A stretch of DNA of 5,453 nt from Planctomycetaceae bacterium (GTDB lineage: Bacteria; Planctomycetota; Planctomycetia; Pirellulales; Thermoguttaceae): contig JAISQS010000250.1 of NCBI GenBank assembly GCA_031274045.1, positions 1-5,453 on the forward strand, in the 5' to 3' direction. How positions within the stretch are numbered: the first letter of the stretch is position 1; every line of letters begins with the position of its first letter. The notes beneath the pieces were generated by a model. The model did not search any database. It saw only the letters and a list, made by a program, of their open reading frames with translations, and was not told the DNA's origin. Shown here in pieces: positions 1-5,249 of the stretch. The position numbers and the translations under genes are program-made.

Positions 1-122
1 CAAGTTAAAAAACTTATCAAGTACCTCGATAATTTTAACAGTCGAACGCAAACTACAACGACAATTTACTACCAGCTCAATAACCAATTTCACAAGAAAC
101 TCGCTATACTTATGTCTTGCAA

Positions 123-260
123 TTAACTGGTCGGTAGTTCCGTTATATCCTTTTTTTTTAATTCAATTTCATGTTTGAGTTGGTTTGACAATTCTTTTAC
201 TTTGGATTTGTAATAATTTTTTCTTTTTGTTATATACTTTTTACCCTTGAAAATTCCCAT
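123..260 (-). CDS. Doubtful small lysine-rich ORF (45 aa)
   Basis: An ATG-initiated minus-strand frame starting MGIFKGKKYI and ending ELPTS. It is very lysine-rich and could form one charged helix in its middle (about residues 18-40). There is no Shine-Dalgarno sequence before the ATG, and I recognise no family. Its first codons overlap a dispersed repeat; the second copy of that repeat, at 5020-5045, also reads as GIFKxKKY on the minus strand. It may therefore be a translated repeat and not a gene. The lysine bias could follow simply from an A-rich strand. Confidence 0.2.
   Translation of the reverse strand: MGIFKGKKYITKRKNYYKSKVKELSNQLKHEIELKKKDITELPTS
233..258 (+). repeat. 26-bp dispersed direct repeat, copy 1
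   Basis: Matches 5020-5045 in the same orientation at 24 of 26 positions; the differences are two adjacent bases in the middle (CC versus TA). The shared core includes TATACTTTTTA and CTTGAAAATTCCC. In both places a palindromic element begins about 35-40 bp downstream (293 and 5083), so the repeat may be an outer part of a larger element family. Confidence 0.7.
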
Positions 261-292
261 TCGCAATCGTAATAAATATGATTTTATTACCG

Positions 293-515
293 ATTTGATC
301 TACGGATATTGAGTCACAGCCGACACGCAACAGGTACCAATTTCCCCACCCTTAATAACAACAAAGCTACCACGATCATACGCCCTTATTCCCTTATTCA
401 CAATGTTTTAATAAGGGGATAAGGGCGCGGATTGGGGGGAACTTTGTGTTACTAAGGGAGATGGAACAGGTAACCAGTTGCGGATTGGTTGAGACTCAAT
501 ATTGGTTATACAAAT
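293..515. repeat. 223-bp imperfect palindrome (MITE-like)
   Basis: Every paired block is centred on position 404. The inner arms 381-398 and 410-427 pair over 18 bp with a single G-T wobble, around an 11-nt loop. Further out, CCCTTAATAACAACAAAG (349-366) faces CTTTGTGTTACTAAGGG (442-458), CGCAACAGGTACC (326-338) faces 467-482, and the ends ATATTGAGTC (306-315) and GACTCAATAT (493-502) are perfect reverse complements. A last ATTTG/CAAAT pair (293-297, 511-515) may mark the tips. It encodes nothing. It is most likely a miniature inverted-repeat element, or else a structured RNA; no clear target-site duplication was found. Confidence 0.75.
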
Positions 516-529
516 TTTCACGATGACAT

Positions 530-570
530 AAAAAAAAGGAATTATCAAGCGCAAAAAGTATATTTTGATC
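530..570 (-). terminator. Possible terminator after mnmE
   Basis: On the minus strand, starting at the mnmE stop codon, a short inverted repeat (ATCAA/TTGAT, about 544-548 with 565-569) is followed within a few bases by a run of eight T (A8 on the plus strand near 530-537). The stem is only 5 bp and A+T-rich with a long loop, so this is weak. The T-run position after the last gene of the pair is the main support. Confidence 0.3.
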
Positions 571-1714
571 AACTGAAATACTCATCAATGAGCGGTATGG
601 CTTCATGCGGTTTTGGCGGATTTGGGATTAGTTGTTTTGAAATTTCTTTTATCAGGCGTTCAATTCCATCGCCGTTTTTTGCGCTTACACAAATATTGTC
701 AGTGCGAAATTCTGCTGGTAAATTTGGCACCAATTCGACTTTATTGTAACAATAAATCGTTCGTCTGTTTGTCAGGATTTTATCTATTATTTGTTCTTCG
801 GCGGCGGATGATTTATTGTTGTCGGGTCTGTTATCATCTTGCGGATTTAATTTGCGCAACGTTATTAGATCGATTACGCGAATTACCAAATCAGCTTCCG
901 TTATTTTTTCGAGAGTTCGTTTGATTCCTTCTTGTTCAATTTTTTGCAAATTATTTTCGCGTATTCCGGCAGTATCAAAAAATGTCACAAGGAATCCGTC
1001 AATCGCAGTTTGCGCAGATACGACATCGCGTGTAGTGCCGGGCAATTCGCTTGTAATGGTGCGGTTGTATCCGAGAATGGTGTTGAAGAGTGTGCTTTTT
1101 CCGGCGTTGGCGGCACCGGTCAAAACGACGCGATACGGCTCAATTAAGTGTTGACCAAGAATCCGATTTTCCGCAAGCCGCAGCAGTCGCGATTCCAACT
1201 GCAACCGCAATCCATTTTTTAATGCGGTATCATTCGGGTTTGTTGTTTGGATTATTTGTTGTGATATTTTTTTGATTTCAGTTAATTCGTGTTCGAGGGC
1301 GTTGTTGTATTGGTCGAGTAGAATTTGGCAGGTGCGGGTTGTTGTTGCGAGCGGGAGTAGTTGTAAGGCTAATTCTTTTTGTCTGTTTTGCGGGTCGGTG
1401 TTAATGTCTGTTTTTGTTTCAACGCCGTCGTTGGCAAAAGAGTCTTTGATTGCCGCGTAAATCATCTCGCCGCCGTGACAATGAATTTCAACTTTTTCCG
1501 TGTCAATTACGCGAGCAATAATTTCTTCTGATTGCGTGATGTTGTCTAATTTGAGTTTCCCAAAGTACGGTTTTTGTGATGATGGCGGATTTTTTTTGAA
1601 ATCTGAATTTGTGATGAATCGTGATAGGAAAATCTTTTTTGCGTTCGAGCCGGTGAGTAACAGAGTTGCCACTCCGCCGCGACCGGCTGGTGTGAGACGG
1701 ACTAAGTAAGCCAT
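569..1714 (-). CDS. mnmE: Truncated MnmE/TrmE-like GTPase
   Basis: A 381-residue GTPase related to MnmE (TrmE), which with MnmG modifies U34 of certain tRNAs. Residues 1-95 match the MnmE N-domain (PAGRGGV near 9-15, VEIHCHGG at 75-82). Residues 95-190 are a helical stretch. The inserted G domain shows G1 GAANAGKS (200-207), PGTTRD (225-230), DTAG (247-250), G4 as NKVE (324-327) and SAKNG (344-348). E. coli MnmE is about 454 residues and ends in a C-terminal helical part with a CxGK motif. Here the protein stops soon after the G domain and has no such cysteine, and the G4 aspartate is glutamate. Canonical tRNA modification is therefore doubtful; a derived GTPase lineage, perhaps typical of planctomycetes, fits better. 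It starts at ATG 61 bp after the ATPase gene, with no Shine-Dalgarno sequence, so it is probably translated from a shared transcript. Confidence 0.85.
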   Translation of the reverse strand: MAYLVRLTPAGRGGVATLLLTGSNAKKIFLSRFITNSDFKKNPPSSQKPYFGKLKLDNITQSEEIIARVIDTEKVEIHCHGGEMIYAAIKDSFANDGVETKTDINTDPQNRQKELALQLLPLATTTRTCQILLDQYNNALEHELTEIKKISQQIIQTTNPNDTALKNGLRLQLESRLLRLAENRILGQHLIEPYRVVLTGAANAGKSTLFNTILGYNRTITSELPGTTRDVVSAQTAIDGFLVTFFDTAGIRENNLQKIEQEGIKRTLEKITEADLVIRVIDLITLRKLNPQDDNRPDNNKSSAAEEQIIDKILTNRRTIYCYNKVELVPNLPAEFRTDNICVSAKNGDGIERLIKEISKQLIPNPPKPHEAIPLIDEYFS

Positions 1715-1775
1715 AAGAAAATTGAAATTGGGTTGTGAATAAAAATATGTTCTTTTGCGGTTTTGTGCTGGAAAA

Positions 1776-2387
1776 TCAAGTCATCTGTTGTGCGTCAAGT
1801 TCGGACTCTTCGTAGAGATCGTACAACATAAAAAAAGCGTTGCGGAAGTTACCTTTTGTGTATTGAAAAATTTTTTTGACGTTATCTTTTTCGATGGTGA
1901 AGTTGCTTTCTTTGATTAAATTCGCGACGATATTTTCAAAAATATTTTGGTTTGGGACTGTTTGATATAGTATCGGGACAAATTTTACGGGTTTATGTGT
2001 TGTGAAAATCAGACCGCCGCAGTTGTGCCATTTTAGGAATCTTAAACGTATTTTTGCAAGCAACGATAATTGTTCAAAACCATCAAGAATATAAACCGTA
2101 TCGGTTTTATTTTTTGCGGACGGCGGTTGAAATTTCGTGTGTAGTTTTTTATTCTCGTTGTTCAAAGTGATTTTTTGTACGTTAATGTCTCTTTGATTGA
2201 GGTATTTTGAGAGTGATTCGAGCAAGGTAGATTTTCCGGTGCCGTGTTGTCCAGCGATCTGTGCAATTTTTCCCACCTCCATCAACCTCTCTGCAAGTTT
2301 GCTCAAATCAATTCCAGACTCAAAAATATATTCTATTTTGCCCGGCAGCCAATTACAGGTTGAGAATGGATTATGGTTGGACGGCAT
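1776..2387 (-). CDS. Uncharacterised P-loop ATPase
   Basis: A 203-residue cytoplasmic P-loop NTPase with no predicted signal peptide or membrane segment. Walker A is GQHGTGKST (46-54), Walker B is VYILDGFEQL (98-107), and GLIFTTHKP (125-133) sits where a sensor-1 strand is expected. The N-terminal NPFSTCNWLPG and the C-terminal TKGNFRNAFFMLYDLYE (176-192) look like family-specific motifs. From memory, similar small ATPases (NPF start, GxHGSGKST, DGxEQL, GNxREALFxLYDLYE) recur in planctomycete genomes without assigned function; I could not verify this. It lies directly upstream of the MnmE-like gene on the same strand with a 61-bp gap, suggesting one transcript. The ATG has no Shine-Dalgarno sequence. 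The fold suggests an AAA/ORC-like or kinase-like ATPase; the substrate is unknown. Confidence 0.8.
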   Translation of the reverse strand: MPSNHNPFSTCNWLPGKIEYIFESGIDLSKLAERLMEVGKIAQIAGQHGTGKSTLLESLSKYLNQRDINVQKITLNNENKKLHTKFQPPSAKNKTDTVYILDGFEQLSLLAKIRLRFLKWHNCGGLIFTTHKPVKFVPILYQTVPNQNIFENIVANLIKESNFTIEKDNVKKIFQYTKGNFRNAFFMLYDLYEESELDAQQMT

Positions 2388-3305
2388 GTTTTTTAGGTTG
2401 TTTGTGTTTTGGATTCGGTTTGGTTTGTTGATTTATTGTTATGATTTTTGTGTAATTTGTTTTTTGATTTGCAAGTTGTCTGTTGTGTTTTGACGTGTCT
2501 TTTACGGCGATTTATTGTTCGTGATAATATCGGCATTATCGTAACAAAAATTCTAAAACATACCACTGTAAATTTCGGTACAGGTGTCTGCTAACCGCTT
2601 TCATTGGAATTTTCGGCAATTTTGTTTCAATACGTATTTTGCTATTAGATGGAATTAGCGAACTGGTTGTCATAACTTCTACTGATCTGATATTCGTGCT
2701 TTTGTGGTTTATTGGAATCATTGCGATTACTTGTCTTTTCGTTTTTTTGTACGTTTAATTCAACGCTTACTGCGGTACAGGTCGAAAACTTAAATTGCTT
2801 GCATTTGAAATTTCGTCTCTCGTTTGCCGGATTACATACGATAATGTTCAATTCATATTGGCAACTTTTACGCTTTGGTGTTAACGAAATTCGTAGTGTG
2901 TTGAGAGTGTTGATGACGTTAAAGTTTTTGCCTAAGTTAGATGATGAGTGGAGTTACGAAGTCAAAATAATTTCGGACAAGACGGGTTTTTTGATGGTTG
3001 TTGTTGGGTTATTTGGAAAAAATTTTGAACTATTTCAAAAAATAATTTGTCTTTACTCCGTATATATGGTATATACCGTGATTAGAAATGTCTGCTGTGC
3101 GGTTGTGAGTTGATACGATGTTTTGGATGGATGAATTTTTTTGTGATGAGATTTGAGGGAGTGTTTTTTAGGAGTTTGAAGTTGTTGTTTGTACTGGTGT
3201 GTTGTGTATGATTTTCGGCTTGTTAAGTTTTCCTGCGGCTTAAAGGTGTTGCGGATAACGCGCATAAAGTTCTGTTGCGGTCGAAACCTACAACATATAC
3301 CGGCT

Positions 3306-3314
3306 TGGTATAAG
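3306..3314 (+). promoter_or_regulatory. Possible extended -10 promoter of csrA
   Basis: TGG directly followed by TATAAG forms an extended -10 element 34 bp before the csrA start codon. No good -35 hexamer lies 16-18 bp upstream, which an extended -10 can tolerate. Initiation near 3321 would give a leader of about 28 nt that contains both GGA motifs. Confidence 0.35.
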
Positions 3315-3325
3315 ATAAAGATTTA

Positions 3326-3340
3326 GGAATAGATTAGGAG
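3326..3340 (+). promoter_or_regulatory. csrA ribosome binding site with two GGA motifs
   Basis: AGGAG at 3336-3340 is a strong Shine-Dalgarno sequence 8 nt before the ATG and fixes the csrA start. A second AGGA lies at 3325-3328, so two GGA cores stand 11 nt apart. CsrA proteins bind AGGA/GGA motifs, often over the ribosome binding site, and csrA autoregulation is known in other bacteria; applying it here is inference. Confidence 0.7.
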
Positions 3341-3348
3341 CAAAAAAA

Positions 3349-3765
3349 ATGTTGGTATTATCTAGGTATTGTGATGAGAGCGTTTGTATTGGTGACGACA
3401 TAGTTATTACGGTTGTTGATGTTCGTAGTGATCGTGTTCGTTTGGGGATTAGTGCGCCGACGAGTGTTTCGGTGCATCGACAAGAAGTTTACGACGCAAT
3501 TGCCCGCGAGAAAGGTGAAGTCGTACCCGAACGGCAAGAACGTAACTCAAACAACCGCAATCGCGATAGACGCGAACGAACAAACAGACGAACAAACGAA
3601 CGAATCCCGAATAACCATCAACAAGACGAACACAACAACAGAAATCGCACAAGGAAACCGCCGCTCGAAGGGAAATTATCAGAACGGCGCGGTAAAGCAT
3701 TGCCCGTCGAAATTGAGACACACAACATCGGAATTGCCGGAATAACCGGAATGATCGATGACTAA
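3349..3765 (+). CDS. csrA: Carbon storage regulator CsrA with long tail
   Basis: Dimeric RNA-binding regulator of translation and mRNA stability, acting on GGA-containing leaders in the cytoplasm. Residues 1-55 are a full CsrA domain: MLVLSR with L4 and R6, CIGDDIVITVVDV, VRLGISAP (30-37) and SVHRQEVYDAI (41-51), including R44, one of the RNA-contacting residues in E. coli CsrA. E. coli CsrA has 61 residues; this one has 138. The extra 80 residues (about 58-138) are rich in Arg, Asn, Glu and Gln, look disordered, and end in a small hydrophobic patch IGIAGITGMIDD. The reading frame is continuous, so this is an extension and not an obvious frameshift, but base composition changes sharply at the domain boundary (70% G+T before, about 23% after). 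The gene stands alone and converges with tyrA; no fliW or flagellar gene is nearby. Confidence 0.96.
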   Translation: MLVLSRYCDESVCIGDDIVITVVDVRSDRVRLGISAPTSVSVHRQEVYDAIAREKGEVVPERQERNSNNRNRDRRERTNRRTNERIPNNHQQDEHNNRNRTRKPPLEGKLSERRGKALPVEIETHNIGIAGITGMIDD

Positions 3766-3851
3766 ATCGCGAAAAGCATTGCCAAAAAACGACAACACAT
3801 TGGTACAAAATTTTCCAATTGTTCGTACACGGTTGCTGGCGGATTTTTCAC

Positions 3852-3919
3852 AGGAAGTTAAGGGAAGGTAATGGAAAAATATTTCAAATTTCCGTAATCC
3901 TACCTTTTCTTAACTTCCT
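3852..3919. terminator. Long hairpin between convergent csrA and tyrA
   Basis: Arms 3852-3870 and 3901-3919 are 19 nt each. They form 17 Watson-Crick pairs plus two adjacent G-U wobbles in the plus-strand RNA; in the minus-strand RNA these two become C-A mismatches. An inner GGAAA/TTTCC pair (3873-3877, 3889-3893) extends the stem. It lies 5 bp beyond the tyrA stop and 86 bp beyond the csrA stop, where a shared terminator is expected. Neither side has a clear U-tract, so it may be an mRNA-stabilising or Rho-blocking hairpin, or another palindromic repeat. Confidence 0.5.
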
Positions 3920-3924
3920 ATGAA

Positions 3925-4848
3925 TCACTCCAACAAATCGCGTTTCTGTTTAGCGTGTTCTAAAAAATCTGTTATTTTGTTCCATTCTTTTTGTTCGATG
4001 TATTCTCTTAGTATTCGTAATCCGTTTTCGTATTCTTTGATTGCTTCGAGAATTGCTTCGTTGTTATTTGCGATGATATCTTGCCAGAGAGTCGGTTTTC
4101 CTGCGGCGATTCTTGTTGTGCTTTTGAATCCAGTGCCTATATATTTTGCGTCGTTTGTTCTTAGTTGCCCTGCCAGCAACGCACTTATCAGGTGCGGCAA
4201 ATGACTTGTCCGCGCGAGTACGCGGTCGTGTTCGGTGTACGGCATACTTACGACCATAGCTCCGAGACTTTGCCAAAATCGCAACAACATTGCAATATCC
4301 AACTCGCGTGACGAATCTGACGGCGTAATTACAGTAAGCCGATTCACAAATAGATTCGCATTGCTGTTTACTACGCCGCTTTTTTCCGTCCCCGCAATCG
4401 GATGCGAGCCGATAAATCGACAATCATTCGGAAGCGTCTCAATGTCGGAGTCATAAAATTGCGAACAGATTGTCTCCTTTGTACTCGCAACATCCGTTAT
4501 CAATATATTCCGCAATCGGTCAGAATTGCGAACTACATTCGCGACATCTACAACATATTTTGCAACAAAAGAAACCGGTGTTGCAATAACAACTATTTCA
4601 GGTTTATGACGATGCGATGTCCTGTCTGTTCCGCTATTTGAGACAGACGGCAAAAAACCGTTTATCCCTTCGTCAATATCAGTTGTCCCGTGATCAATTG
4701 CACCGATTCGCAAGGCAACCGCCAACGATTCTTCAACATCATCGATACCAATAACAGACCGCGCAATTCCACTCGACTTAACAGCAAGCCCAACAGAACC
4801 GCCAATCGCACCAACTCCAATTATCGTAACACGCGAAAAAATCGACAC
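3925..4848 (-). CDS. tyrA: Prephenate/arogenate dehydrogenase TyrA
   Basis: Oxidative decarboxylation step of tyrosine biosynthesis, turning prephenate (or arogenate) into 4-hydroxyphenylpyruvate (or tyrosine). The N-terminal Rossmann domain has GVGAIGGS (11-18) and D36 after the second strand, which favours NAD+ over NADP+. Family motifs follow: VIATPV (87-92), DVASTK (119-124), GSHPIAGTEKSG (147-158) with the catalytic-type histidine H149, HDRVLARTSHLPH (207-219), and TTRIAAGKPTLW (244-255) with the substrate-binding-type R246. The length of 307 fits a monofunctional enzyme without chorismate mutase or ACT domains. About 18 residues (roughly 64-81), polar and Ser/Thr-rich, are inserted between Rossmann strands. 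The start is GTG, set by a GGAG sequence 8 nt upstream. The gene is monocistronic in this window. Which of the two substrates is preferred cannot be read from the sequence. Confidence 0.96.
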   Translation of the reverse strand: MSIFSRVTIIGVGAIGGSVGLAVKSSGIARSVIGIDDVEESLAVALRIGAIDHGTTDIDEGINGFLPSVSNSGTDRTSHRHKPEIVVIATPVSFVAKYVVDVANVVRNSDRLRNILITDVASTKETICSQFYDSDIETLPNDCRFIGSHPIAGTEKSGVVNSNANLFVNRLTVITPSDSSRELDIAMLLRFWQSLGAMVVSMPYTEHDRVLARTSHLPHLISALLAGQLRTNDAKYIGTGFKSTTRIAAGKPTLWQDIIANNNEAILEAIKEYENGLRILREYIEQKEWNKITDFLEHAKQKRDLLE

Positions 4849-4856
4849 GAAATATT

Positions 4857-4860
4857 CTCC
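4857..4860 (-). promoter_or_regulatory. tyrA Shine-Dalgarno sequence
   Basis: GGAG (in TTGGAGAA on the minus strand) lies 8 nt before the GTG at 4848-4846 and decides the start of tyrA, since GTG is not the commonest start and no in-frame ATG lies nearby. Confidence 0.7.
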
Positions 4861-4961
4861 AATAAATTTCTATTACCAAATCCAACACAACAATAAAACT
4901 CACTCAACTCAACTACCAAAAAAACATTCGCCAACACGTTTAAAATTTTAACGCAAATATC

Positions 4962-4980
4962 AAAAAGCCCAACAGAGGGC
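4962..4980 (-). terminator. Weak terminator-like hairpin upstream of tyrA
   Basis: On the minus strand GCCC, a 6-nt loop and GGGC are followed directly by five T. A 4-bp stem is short for an intrinsic terminator. It could end a transcript entering from the right, or act in the tyrA leader if transcription starts upstream of it. Confidence 0.2.
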
Positions 4981-5019
4981 GGCACTTGATTAACCGAATA
5001 TGTTACGCCGCGAATCTAC

Positions 5020-5045
5020 TATACTTTTTATACTTGAAAATTCCC
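5020..5045 (+). repeat. 26-bp dispersed direct repeat, copy 2
   Basis: Same orientation as 233-258 with two differences. On the minus strand it falls inside a 19-codon frame (5062-5003) reading MIAIEKGIFKYKKYSRFAA, which shares GIFKxKKY with the small ORF over copy 1. It is more likely a repeat than a coding sequence. Confidence 0.7.
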
Positions 5046-5082
5046 TTTTCAATTGCAATCATGATTTGTAGAGACGCAAGGC

Positions 5083-5183
5083 ATTGGGCTTTCGCCAGAA
5101 ATTAACTGGCAAATTTTTTGTTTTTATTAAAAATCTCCATAGCCCAATCTAACACTTTTGTTGCCGGTTAATTTCCGGCGAAA
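5083..5183. repeat. Mirrored pair of REP-like hairpins
   Basis: The 23-nt arms at 5090-5112 and 5161-5183 are reverse complements except at two positions. Each arm is itself a hairpin: GCCAG-AAATTAA-CTGGC and GCCGG-TTAATTT-CCGGC. The two differences are the two partners of one base pair, so both hairpins stay intact. An 8-bp pair ATTGGGCT/AGCCCAAT (5083-5090, 5141-5148) encloses the first hairpin and competes at its edge with pairing of the two arms. Confidence 0.75.
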
Positions 5184-5249
5184 ACCATACATTGTGTTAT
5201 GCACCGCATCAACAATAACCAATACAACTTTATTGAGTCATGGTCGACT

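Larger units (their letters stand above)
1..568. other. Gene-poor flank with repeats
   Basis: No confident gene is visible. Two plus-strand frames are open from the left edge (to 126 and to about 175), but neither gives a recognisable protein and they overlap, so neither is called. The stretch holds a doubtful small minus-strand ORF (123-260), a dispersed 26-bp repeat (233-258), a 223-bp imperfect palindrome (293-515) and a possible terminator of the upstream minus-strand genes (530-570). No tRNA-like T-arm or cloverleaf was seen. Confidence 0.6.
2388..3348. other. Long G+T-rich intergenic region
   Basis: The 961 bp between divergent genes contain no recognisable gene. Composition is extreme: 2401-2460 has 52 of 60 bases G or T, and 3121-3180 has 47 of 60 with no C at all. 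Plus-strand frames at 2528-2758 (hydrophobic, reading LLWFIGIIAIT near its end) and 2712-3113 (133 codons from TTG, or from ATG 2843) are open, but they overlap, lack Shine-Dalgarno sequences and match nothing I know. Small structures include a hairpin at 2516-2546 (GATAAT/ATTATC) and a perfect 10-bp palindrome GGTATATACC at 3068-3077. The last 45 bp carry the csrA promoter and leader. The region may be regulatory sequence or a decayed gene. Confidence 0.5.

Noticed and set aside
1..126. Open plus-strand frame from the left edge, possibly the end of a gene
   Set aside because: A second frame is open over the same bases, the peptide is unrecognised and T/N/Q-rich, and the A+C-rich composition alone could keep it open.
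816..1154. 112-codon plus-strand ORF opposite the MnmE-like gene
   Set aside because: Covers the G-domain codons of the confident minus-strand gene and has no family features.
2645..2851. Minus-strand ORFs at 2536-2721, 2645-2851 and 3053-3265
   Set aside because: Asn/Lys/Thr/Gln-rich translations of the complement of a T-rich strand, mutually overlapping or opposite other open frames, without Shine-Dalgarno sequences or motifs.
2712..3113. 133-codon plus-strand ORF in the G+T-rich intergenic region
   Set aside because: TTG start, no Shine-Dalgarno sequence at it or at ATG 2843, no recognisable motif, and stop codons are depleted simply because the strand is poor in A. Kept only as a possible gene remnant.
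3449..3808. 119-codon minus-strand ORF opposite csrA
   Set aside because: Antisense shadow of the confident csrA reading frame; Cys/Arg/Phe-rich with no motif.
4064..4423. 119-codon minus-strand ORF inside tyrA in another frame
   Set aside because: The tyrA frame has a full set of family motifs across this stretch; the alternative is Arg/Lys-rich noise.
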